A DNA stretch of 64,000 nucleotides, from positions 35,083,299-35,147,298 of the forward strand of contig NC_031502.1 in NCBI RefSeq assembly GCF_000237925.1. The letters are read 5' to 3'. The position numbers and the translations under genes were made by a program. Positions 26,501-36,727 of this stretch are shown in pieces (the first letter of the stretch is position 1; each line of letters starts with the position of its first letter). The notes under the pieces were generated by a model. That model was not told where the DNA came from. It made no database searches and saw only the letters and a program-made list of their open reading frames with translations. The DNA is from Schistosoma mansoni. Lineage: Eukaryota > Platyhelminthes > Trematoda > Strigeidida > Schistosomatidae.

Positions 26501-29500
26501 CGTATTATGCAAAATATTGTTTTTCGAAAGATAAATGAACTTTTCATGTTAGGCTATTAACTAATATAATGTGGTTTGATATTTCAGAACTATTACAATC
26601 TTATAGGTAGTACTTTAATATGCAATAAGGTGGTCGAATTTATGAACTGCTTTTTAAATCAAGTGGTTTTACAACGCGAGTTTTCCGAATACATCTGAAA
26701 TAAACATTTTCACTTATGGTATGGATCAAAATTCTACTTACAAATTGAGGGATGAGCTTTGAAATCCACTGCACATTTTGGATATATAGCTGTTAAAAAT
26801 GACAGTCATTGGTGAGGGAACTGCAGGCTAAATTCACATATCGTATTACTTAAATTTTTGACATACTTCGTGTGTAATGGCAATTCTCATTCATCACGTT
26901 CTCGATTATAAGCCACACTAAATGTCTGGGCTAATAATACTGCCTGGTCACTCAAACTGAAGCACATTGAGCGGGGTTCGAACCTGGGACTTGGGTGGCT
27001 GAATGTCGAACACCTTAACCGTTAAGCCCCAGCCTACTAATAGATGGACGATAGGCCTTACATGTTAAAAACTCCAGTGTTTAAGATTATCACAACAAAT
27101 AATAAGATAGTATGCCTAGGTTGTAAGTAATGTTGAAACATAAAAGCTCAGTGGTTTTTATTGCTTTTGCGCCATATATTTCGAACAATCCGGTCACACG
27201 TATACCTGTGAAGACATTTTATATGAAAATTAATAAAGGTTAGTTTTCATTATAAAACACCTTGACAAGTATATGTGTGACCAGATTGTTCGAAATGTAT
27301 GGTGCAAATACATCACATTTTCCAAATCAACTATCTTTTCATTGCTCTATCAAATTTTATAAAAGGGTTGATTGCTTTAGTTTTTTATTGGATTTTTTTA
27401 GTTTAAGGAATGCTTTTATCGAGTTTTGAGCCCAGTTTTGGATGGGGATTCACTTGTATTCAGTCATTCGGAGGTTATATACGCTTGGTCAAATTTACTT
27501 TAGTTTATGCATATTACCACCCTCTGTTAGTAAATCTTCGTTATTACTGTTGATGACATTGTAATTCAGATCAGATAAATTTCACATATTTTAAAAATGT
27601 CCCAACAAGTTAGCTTCAGTAGTTTGAAAGACTACTAAGAGGAATGTATAAAACTTCAAATAAACAACAAATAATAGAGAACTATCATCTCGTAATGGTT
27701 CGTGTCCTATTAGCTGTTTTAATTATTACAAAGAAATTTTAGTATTTCCTTGGTGATTTTATAACTGGCATCTGAATTCGCTTTGTGTCTTGTAATTTAG
27801 TCTTACCACTTATTGTTCACCAAATTCCTTGTTTTTTTCTATCTATAGCATCCGGACGGTGGTTTTGGTGGAGGGCCTTATCAGTTTGCACACCTTGCAA
27901 CTTCATATGGTGCAGTTAATTGTTTGGCTTCTTTATGTCGCCGAGATGCCCTAGATATTATTAATCGGGATGCACTGGCTGACTGGATGCGGAAACTTCA
28001 TCAGCCAGACGGTTCATTTTTAATGCATTTGGGAGGTGAAGCTGATGTTCGAGGTGCCTACTGTGCCACAGCAGTTGCAAAACTTACTGGGTTGCTTAAA
28101 AAATATCCTGATTTGTTTGAATCTACTGCAGAGTGGGTGGCTAGTTGTCAGGTGGGGTATTTTTACGTGTTCATGGGATTAATTATTTCAAATATATGAT
28201 TTAACACCTCTTTTCTGCATGAAAAGAGTTTATATATCTGGGAGTAATATATAATAGGAAACTATTGTCCATAAATAACCAATTGTTTATGCTAGGAATT
28301 TTGCCGGTTTTTTTATTCAATCAAATAAGGTCTTTTCTAAATCCAAACAGTCAGCGGACAAACCACCTGTTCATTTTTATCACCGACTCAACTCAGCAAC
28401 CTAGCACAAGTCTGTTTCAACATCAAACTTTAGATTACATTAATTTTGATGTTGTAGATAGTAACTTGCTACTCAAACCAAAGTAGGAACAATGGATTTA
28501 AAGCTAGGGTCTAATAACTTTAAGATTTTGAGTTTGACTTTTTTAATCATATTAATAATATTTTGTGTTTCGGGAGAGTTAAACGCTTGCTCAAAGTAGT
28601 GTTATTCTTCGTTTGATTCACAATACAATTATATTAACTTTAATTGAATAATATATAATGAAAAAGGGAAAAACGATGTCTCTTATGTGATCTACTCGAA
28701 AGTTCGCCACGCAAGTAACTGACAAAAGCTTATGGAGAAATGTAAATTGCTTCCAAGCAGGATTCTATTCCTGTACTCACCTTGGGTCGTGATCAGATTG
28801 AAGTACTTGAGAAGTTCGTGTATCTAGGTAGCTGCATAAGTGCTGGTGGTGGTGTGAGTGATGAGATCGATGCACGTATAATGAAAGCCAGAGCGGCTTA
28901 TGCCAATCTGGGCCATCTTTGGCGCCTTCGTAATGTTAGTCTGGCTGTAAAAGGTCGGATCTACAACGCGTCGGTGAGAGCAGTTCCGCTCTATGTTTGT
29001 GAAACCTGGCCTCTCCGAGTTGAGGATTTTAGACGTCTCTCTGTATTCGATCATCGTTGTCTCCGAAGGATTGCTGACATCCAGCGGCAACACCATGTTA
29101 GTAATGCAGAGGTTCGGCATCGTGTGTTCGGGCACAGAGACGACAACCCAATTGGTGTCACCACCTTGAAACACCGACTTCGGTGGCTTGGACATATTCT
29201 ACGAATGTCGTCTCAGAGAATTCCACGTCTTGCATTATTTGCCGACTCTGGGACTGGTTGGAAAAAGCGGAGAGGTGGTCAGTGTATGGCATGGTGTCGT
29301 GGTATGAAAGTAAGCTGCGAAGGACTGGCTTCTGTTGGTCCTTCACGACTTGCTGGCTGGGGTCCGAGAGATGGTGCAACACAGTGGCTAGAGACGTTAT
29401 CAGATATGGCTCAGAATAGAAGCCAATAGCGATCCTGCTGTAACTTTCTTTTGCTTTCTGCATAAAGAGTGGTTATAACCTCATTAACTGAGAGAGTTCT

Positions 29501-32500
29501 TCTGGTTGTACATTTCGGTTTCCCTCACTATTACTTTTTTTCTTTTTTTAATATGCATATATATATATAATTTATTGCAGACGTATGAAGGTGGTTTCGG
29601 TGGTCAACCTGGATTAGAGGCTCATGGTGGTTATGCTTTCTGTGCAGTAGCAACACTGTGTCTTTTAGAAAGGTCAGAGTTAATTAATTTGCCTAGACTA
29701 TTGTGTTGGGTCAGCCATCGTCAAATGGCAACAGAAGGTGGTTTTCAGGTAAGGAATTTTTTGCATTCTGTATTTTTACGCACAAAAAATGAATAAGTAA
29801 TTACTATGAATAATCCATTCCATTATCATGTAATATCAGTTCAGACACTGACTTCTGCAACTTAGCTTGAAATTGTAACCGAGTGGCTAACAGTAGATTG
29901 TCCAGAAAAATGAACCCTCAGATGGTCTTTTTTTATCGTATGAGAATCTTCGCTACTAAATATTAGTAAATAAAATGTATATAGTTCAATTTAAGTGTCT
30001 CTGATTTCAAATAATTACAAATATAAATGAATTTAAGCTTTTTATCAAAAGTTAAACCGCATAAGAAGAAACTGAAAAAAAGAATACTTAAGTGAACTAT
30101 TTTCAAAAATCAATTAGTACATTACATAAGCAAACAGGTAATTACTCCATACTTAAGTGCATTTCATTATCATTTTAATTGGTTTCCTTATGCTTATAAA
30201 TGGAATTTATTATATTGGTGATTTTATAAGACCTTAGTAATACATTCTCATCATAAAACTCCATAAATTTTAGTTATCTGATAATTTTATCATGAAGTTA
30301 AAGTCCTCAACTGAAGTGGTTATTTCTTGTTTCAATTAAAAATTTTAATACAAGTAACTGCTAAGTAGGACAACACGCACATCTTCAACTTCACTTCTAG
30401 TTACCATTTGATAACTTCTGTGTTATGTAAATATTTTTGTTGTAATCTGTTTGTATCGAAACGATCTTATAAGGAATTAATGTAGCAGAGTTATCAAAGA
30501 TTAGTTTCATATGTTCAAAATGATATTTATAATTATTTAACAAGGTAAAAAGCCTTAGCGAGAAAATGTTCCGTTGAATTGAAACAGGAATGGTCGTCGA
30601 AATCGCCAACTTTTACCATAAAATGTTTTTGATCCTGTAATCTACATATAAGTAAATTCCTTGTTATTAGACTTCGTTTAGTATTTTCTATGTGTAACTT
30701 GTAAATTAAAGTGATATTAAGGGTTATATCATGTTTTTCCTATTATGCTAACCTATATGTAATCAGTTCTTGTTACACCGGTTGTATATATGGTTTTTAA
30801 ATTATATTCAGTTGATTCATCATACTCATAACATTTAGATTGACTAAATCCTGCTGTCTTTCGACTTATAGTTGACTTTTTAAAACATTCACAGATTAAG
30901 CTGCAACATAAAATATTTTTGTTCTGTTAATAAGTTGTTGATCTTCATTCCAAGGGTAGAACAAATAAATTGGTGGATAGTTGCTACTCTTTTTGGCAAG
31001 GTGCTATTTTCCCAATTGTCGAGGAACTTTTATGGCTGTCTGGTGACCCTGCGCTTAATGACATGGATACGTTGTTTAACCCTTCTGCCTTGCAAGTAAG
31101 TTTCGTTAATTTATATTTGGAATATGGCATGTAACATTTTGGTAGGTTTTTAGCTTCAGAATCTGCTTGGTCAAACTAGAACATCATACACAACAGTGAG
31201 GTGTCACTAAAAGATGTACAAATATCCAATGAATTGTTGGTTAAATTATCCGACCTTCAAGCATTAGCTAACTTTTTGAACTTCGTTCTGCGTGCTTCGA
31301 GTAAACAATCCAGTAGTGTTAATATGTTTTACACACATAAGCATGATTAGAGGGCGTGTACGCGAATCTGTATTCATTTACTGAGTTACACATTATAGGT
31401 ACAAACGTAAATAATATTGCTCCTAGCCCAAGTGTTTATCATCCCAAGTTACCACAAATCAACACAATGAGTAGTTAGAAAGAGAGTTAAAAGAACGAAT
31501 ATCATTTCATTGGCAAGAGTGAATAGTTAAAAACAAAGAAACAAATCAATATAGAAGTATGGAATAATACACTGCTGAGGCATTGGCAATCCATGAATTC
31601 AAGCCTGAACTTTGCGTGCAGAAATAATACAATATTTGAAAGTTAGTTTCTGAATATTGATTACACTTATTTCGGGGGTCCCCTAGTAAGAAATCCGTAT
31701 CTCTTCATACAATTCAGACCAGCAGTCATTGACTTCGTGGACTGATGTCATACGTTGGTTATACCCCCTTAATCTTCTTACAACCTACTAGCCATTTCAA
31801 CATACATCATGGCGATAACCTGTGACTCTGGTCATACGTAACACATCCCACCTACTTTTGTGCATAAACGTTCACAACTCCATTCGGTTTACTACCTTTA
31901 CCTAATGATTTAGGCTTAGCATCAACATGACCCACTTGTTAGTTCTACTGTATGCAAGGGATGTTCCAAAGTTATCTACAATTAGACTGCGATTTACGTG
32001 TATTCACTTTCTTAAGCCATGTTTTACACTCGTAAAATAGCGTAAGATGAACTACCACGCACTATGTTATCCCTTTGGTTGGTATATGTACGTTAATCTA
32101 CTTCATGGATAGTGATGTGGATTTCCAATGGTCAGGTTAGCCTTTGGCTTTCTCATTAAGAGCGTCTAAACCATCTAGGCTAATTAAACTATCAAGATCT
32201 AGGTATTGACTGATGCATCCATCTGCTTCATACTTGATTGTCAGTTTGCTTATAAACAGTGGTTCAGTGAGGTCAATTTAATGGTAGTAGTACATTATAG
32301 CAACTCTCCTACAATCAATTTCGATTATGGTTAACTTTCGTTAAGCCCTTTTATTAACTTGATTAACAGACAATGTTGTTTTAGCAGCAACAATATGTCT
32401 ATTTTTTTGTTCTATTATGATCACTATCTTGTCTGTATAGACGTGTACGCTTGATCAAATGACAGCCTACGCGCACATCTCTCTAGCTTAAATGTTAATA

Positions 32501-35447
32501 TCTTGAATAACGTTCGATGAATCATTCTCTTCCCCATGTATATATGTACTCGAATCCTATTAATAACCTTTGTCTTGCTGTGTCCTTATTCGATTTGACC
32601 ATAAATTCGCCTCTATATTTGCTTGCACACACATATTCACCTCTCTGTTTCAAACTCGTTCAATGTGCTTGTAGCTTCGTGATCTGTGCTATCCGCTAAT
32701 AAACTGTAGTCGCCGCTTCTTATTGCCTTCTGATTTCAAACACCGTTGGGATTTATATAATAACAGTTATTAAGGCGATTGATTAACGAAGCTAAGCCAC
32801 TACAACTTGGGTTTCAGGAGTAGGAAAAATGACTTTGGGTAGTGTGATCTGATTTTCAAGGCACGGGATTCAGACAATAAAAGCTCCAACATGCAGTTGC
32901 TAGTGGTTGTTGAATATTAATTAGAAAGGGTTGATAATTAAAGTATAAAACGGAAACGGAGTTAAGGGTAAACAGAACTGGCACTTCTCGACTGCTCACA
33001 TCTGGAAACTGAACTATTATTAATGGTTTCATCCACCTAAAAGGATATTAAGAAAAACATAAACAATGGCCTTCTCGCAAATTGTTTTTGGTTGTGTAGT
33101 ATTAGCTTCATGGCTTCTAAACCTTACCACTGGCACTAAAACACATTTTTCTGACTGATATTTTATAACCTCTCCCTTCGTCTGCAAGAAAGCAGCCACA
33201 CTGAAAGTGCCCGTTATGCGTAAGAGACATTGCACTGCTGTTATGGCACATTAAACTTGACAAAATAGCTTCACTATAACTCGGAATTCTCTGCTCCCGG
33301 TAAAGTCGCTTTTAACTTGCCTAGCATGATATGAATCGAAGCAAGAAGTGTTTCAGGAATTATAACTCGATTTAGTTGTTACGCTAAGTAGGGATGGCTA
33401 TTGAGTTAGGAAGTAACTATGGTTTGCTGATATGACATAAACATAGTGATAACTGTATTTTTGTTTCTAGGTTCAGCATTACGCCATAGTGTTCGTGGAT
33501 CTGTGGCATAACCTTGTGTTAAAAATGTATTTATTGTTTCATATCTGTTTAGTTAACGTAATTCATCCTGTCTATTTTTATTCATGAAGATTTATTTAGC
33601 AGCTTACAGTGTCACTATGACGAACTAATCGATGAGTAAAACATTCCCTTTTCGTCTGAATCTTTATACTTAGAAATTGTTTGACAAATGATAATTATCT
33701 TGCCCGTGTGATAACCTTTTTAACGTTTTTTTTCAACTGGACTATAAACCCATTGATATAGCAGATAAGTGTGATGGTAGATTATTTCCTAGATTGCTGT
33801 ATGGTCTCGAACCACTATGCCTATTCTTGAATTTCCCAGTCAGTCAGCTAGGACCAGGCACACATATGCATCGGTCCAAGTTGCCATACCTCATTAGCAC
33901 AACAACATCAACAACAAATTCATAGTAGTTAATTTAGTGGCGGTAATATATAAAAGAAAGGTTGTATATAAGGATATAGTACAGGAAGAAAGACAGATAT
34001 GAAGCATTTTTAATCTCAAGATTTAGGGGAAGATAAAGGGTGTATACACCTGCGCTATTGTGATCGATTCTGAACCATGTCACCTAGAGTCTCCAATCAC
34101 TGGTTACGATAGTCACGCTAACCCCAACCAAGTAGTCCGCATCTACCAATATGGCTCAGACTAGAAGTTAGTGACTTCAAGCACTGATGCCACGTTTTGG
34201 CCTGGCTGCCCGTAACTTTTCCCAATGACCAAATAAATCTTTTCAGTAGCGTAACGAAGAAAAACAAGATATGTCAGTACTATTACAGACATTACAAGTT
34301 TATCCACTGAAATATTCCCTTCTGTCTGGGCTACTGGATCAATCCTTTTGAAATTGGTTTTCATCAGTTTAGAATATTCATCGTAGATACATTACTGAAT
34401 ATTTTAAAGTCAGTTTCTGATGTCACATTGAAAAAAGCCATCCTTATAATGAAAGAAGTTAATAATTTTTACGACATCCCATTAATTAATAAACCTGTAT
34501 TAGATTTATTCAAATTAAATAGATTAACAAATTTTCACTTTCGTCCCAACCATAATTTGACGTAACACGTGCGTATTAAGACCATGACATACTTTACTTA
34601 ATCGCAACTAAGTATTTATTTATACTCGTTGATTGATTGTTATAGTGCTCATCATCGGAATCCTAAATGTCGATTATTGTCTTAGAGCTAACTGCTTCTC
34701 GTGTTACTAGAAACTACCTGCAAAGGGGGTTGAATCTCTGTAAACCACTTGGTTAATTTATCATTTACTCACTATCTGATAATATTAATTTACTTAATAA
34801 AAGTTGTGATAATTTTTAGGACTAAGAAACTATGAAAATTTATCAATTCATAATTTTATTCTTTACTAGGAATATATACTGCTCTGTTGCCAAAAGGTTC
34901 TTACACTCGTCCAGGTCTGAGTGTGCATGCAGATGATTCTTCTGGTGAAAAATTGTCGTCTTCAAATAAAAATTTCGCGTCTGAATACGATGTATCTACT
35001 TGTGATGGTGGATTAATTGATAAACCTGGAAAAAACCCTGATGCATATCACACGTGTTACTCATTAAGCGGATTGAGCGTAGCACAACATTCTCCTCGTT
35101 GCCGTGTTGAATCATACCAAAAACATGGTCTTCCTCATCCATCACCTGCTGTGGATGTATTAGGTGAAGAATTAGGTAATGAACTGGTCGACTTAGATCC
35201 TACTCATAATATCGTGCATGATGGTTTAGCATTTACTGTCACGTACTTTTCTGAGCTGGATAATGGTCGTTCACCAAAAGATGCAGAGGAACTAGCGTTG
35301 GCGGCAGCGGAAAAGTACTCTGTACCCGCATTATCAGTATTCCAAAAACAGAAAAGTCTTACGGAGATCCATACCTATGATACCAGTGATAATGAAATCA
35401 ATGTTCCCCAGCATTCCCAATCAATGAACACTTGTACAACGCCGTAA
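23511..35447 (+). CDS. FNTB: Protein farnesyltransferase subunit beta
   Basis: Exons 23511-23846, 27849-28151, 29581-29748, 30955-31095 and 34870-35447; the first four junctions are GT-AG and phase 0. Conserved blocks in order: LDASQPWLAYWIVH, GGFGGGPYQFAHLA, QPDGSFLMHLGGEADVR, EAHGGYAFC, KLVDSCYSFWQG, and GLIDKPGKNPDAYHTCYSLS. The zinc ligands of the mammalian enzyme correspond to Asp277 and Cys279 (in KLVDSCY) and the His of DAYHTC, all present, as are the diphosphate-binding Arg271 and Lys274. With the alpha subunit it transfers farnesyl to CaaX proteins in the cytosol. Oddity: exon 5 opens EYILLCCQ, as expected after ...ALQ, but this frame stops at 34918 while the rest of the exon is in another frame. 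A 29-nt GT-AG intron (34886-34914), a 47-nt one (34886-34932) or an indel would join them. About 30 extra residues then precede GLIDKPGK. Product roughly 500 residues. Confidence 0.88.
24040..24500 (-). mobile_element. Degenerate RTE-like 3' fragment in FNTB intron 1
   Basis: Read on the minus strand, the segment around 24400-24480 gives an SVMLYGCETLTLRMEDI-like stretch, the RTE LYGCETW...EDVRRL block. The part near 24060-24200 matches the extreme 3' end of the same family. Frames are broken. Antisense to FNTB. Confidence 0.6.
24830..24970 (+). repeat. Dispersed repeat, copy 2 (partner at about 8680-8870)
   Basis: Shares ordered blocks with the minus strand of 8680-8870 (see that entry). 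Lies in FNTB intron 1. Confidence 0.5.
25255..25400 (+). mobile_element. Sm-alpha-like SINE with decayed hammerhead ribozyme
   Basis: A tRNA-like head (GCGTTCGAAGCGAATGG, then a degenerate B box GGTTCGGGGTT) is followed by a hammerhead region: CTGACGAG, a 5-bp stem II (GTCCC/GGGAC), and stem I ATCTAG paired with CTGGAT after GCGTC. The conserved GAAA of the core reads GGAG, so self-cleavage is not expected. It lies within FNTB intron 1. The family is known from Schistosoma mansoni; assignment here is by core pattern. Confidence 0.7.
26940..27035 (-). mobile_element. tRNA-derived SINE-like fragment
   Basis: On the minus strand GGGCTTAACGGTTAAGGTG (A-box-like) is followed about 35 bases later by CAGGTTCGAACCCCG, a perfect B box. 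The order and spacing are tRNA-like, but no complete cloverleaf with paired acceptor ends is visible, so a SINE head is more likely than a functional tRNA gene. In FNTB intron 1. Confidence 0.55.
27166..27308. repeat. Foldback (hairpin) repeat in FNTB intron 1
   Basis: The first ~62 bases (TTTGCGCCATATATTTCGAA...) are an imperfect inverted copy of the last ~62 (...TTCGAAATGTATGGTGCAAA), separated by a short A/T-rich loop near 27235. Shared blocks include TTTCGAACAATC and GGTCACAC. Transcribed RNA would form a long hairpin. No coding potential. Confidence 0.8.
28755..29440 (+). mobile_element. RTE-like reverse transcriptase 3' fragment in FNTB intron 2
   Basis: A 215-codon open frame (28782-29429) encodes EVLEKFVYLGSCISAGGGV, then GRIYNASVRAVPLYVCETW, then LRWLGHILRMS, then LAGWGPRDGATQWLETL. 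This is the C-terminal end of an RTE-clade reverse transcriptase plus its following domain. The frame is open and in the sense orientation within the FNTB intron, bounded by normal splice sites at 28152 and 29580. The catalytic part of the RT is absent, so it is 5'-truncated. Confidence 0.85.
31650..32150 (-). mobile_element. Degenerate RTE-like fragment in FNTB intron 4
   Basis: Minus-strand blocks resemble the RTE 3' region, for example a WLVGCKKIKGV-like stretch and the GACTGCTGGTCTGAAT block after it. All frames are broken. Confidence 0.45.
32297..32765 (+). repeat. LTR-like repeat, copy 1 (FNTB intron 4)
   Basis: Bases 32297-32609 are almost identical to 37873-38186. Copy 1 continues to an AATAAA at about 32699 and a terminal ATAATAACA, resembling the R-U5 end of an LTR in plus orientation. 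No matching 5' TG end or target duplication is visible, so it appears 5'-truncated. Confidence 0.6.
33990..34200 (-). mobile_element. RTE-like 3' terminal fragment in FNTB intron 4
   Basis: Minus-strand translation in broken frames gives LLGWG, QWLETLGDMVQNRSQ-like residues, matching the end of the open frame at 29.3-29.4 kb. Short and dead. Confidence 0.6.
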
Positions 35448-36043
35448 ATATTTTATAAGATTGTGTGGGGTGTGTCGGCGAGAATGATTGGTTGTTTGCT
35501 TAGTCAGACTTGTAGATACTCTGACAGATGTTAGATGAGTTATATATTCTTCTATCTTTATTATCATTTTTATTATTCTTATTATCGATTGTCACTGAAT
35601 TGTGTCGGTTTTTGGTGTGTAAATATATCTACGTTCTGGTCAAGCTAATCACGTGTTCTTGATCTGGGCTGTGCTGAAGTCCTGTAGAATAGATACTGGG
35701 AGGGAATCTAGTGTAGGTATTCATCTAAAGCAAATTAACGTCCCATTCGTAAAGACGAAAAAATCAGAGCGTTATAACAGATTGTCGTTTTTATTTTTGC
35801 AGAAAAAAACTACAATTTGATTGTTATCACTTTTTGTTGATGTAAATTTCCCGCAAGTTTATGCTTTGTTTACATTTGGGGAAGCTGTGGAGACTGGGTT
35901 ATACTTTGCTGGGAGACCGTATATTAGCGTTGCACTGACAACTAATATGGATCCGACAAATAAATACCTGAATGAAAATGAATTTATGAATATTAGTTTT
36001 GTTTACGAGAATCAATATTGTATGTCTATAATGTAGATCAAAC

Positions 36044-36049
36044 AATAAA
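36044..36049 (+). promoter_or_regulatory. Candidate FNTB polyadenylation signal
   Basis: AATAAA about 600 bases after the FNTB stop codon, in AT-rich DNA and before the LTR-like element at 36160. Function inferred from position only. Confidence 0.35.
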
Positions 36050-36159
36050 GTGAAATATGTGACTGTCACAATATGATTTTGGCATTCTGTTAATAATGTG
36101 TTCTCTTTACAACATTAAACAAATCAGAAGTTCAACCTATCAAATTTTAAATACATAAT

Positions 36160-36486
36160 TGTTAAGTCGGCTTACAGTAAACTCTATCAGAGCCTCCAGA
36201 GGCTCATAAAGAGTCCCAACCAATCAGCGACTAATTAGAAGCTATGCTACTAAAATAACGAGATCCTGATTGGCTGTTTAACATACTGCTACTATGGAAA
36301 CTCAAGGTTTCTTAATTACTATAAAACCCCTGTATTTTCTGTACATAAATGAATCCTGTAGTAAAGCGCTTCCTACACACTTTGTGCCTTTTCTCTGGTC
36401 TTCAAGTCGGTGTATAGTTCTAGCTTGGGGGTACAGAACTAGCTTAGGGAAGCGAATATAGCGTTCACAATCGGCCAGACGTAACA
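36160..36486 (+). mobile_element. Probable solo LTR between FNTB and SLC35A genes
   Basis: Starts TGTTAAGTCGG and ends AGACGTAACA (TG...CA). Flanking 5-mers ATAAT and ATAGT match at four of five positions. Inside are an ACCAATCAG and its inverted partner CTGATTGGC, a palindromic GAGCCTCTGGAGGCTC, and a TATAAAA at 36320-36326, giving a promoter-like plus-strand layout. No coding sequence. Confidence 0.5.
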
Positions 36487-36727
36487 ATAGTACATTGAAT
36501 TCTTTTAATTATACAATAGTGTTCTGTAAGACAGTGAGTGGGTAATGTCTGGAAAACAACATTTATCAAATTAAAGATACATTCTAGATACCTATGACAT
36601 TCTTAGTAAATGGATGTATTTTAAACAAACTTTCGTATGTGTACAACTGACTAAGGATACTTCGTTGTTTGTCGTTTCATGATCAGACGGGTTAGCTAAA
36701 TTTATTTTATAAAAAAGATTAACAACT

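Noticed and set aside
26940-27035. Functional tRNA gene
   Set aside because: A and B boxes are present but the acceptor stem does not pair; a SINE head is more likely.
28824-29463. Minus-strand frames over the RTE-like fragment
   Set aside because: Antisense shadows of a recognisable reverse transcriptase end.
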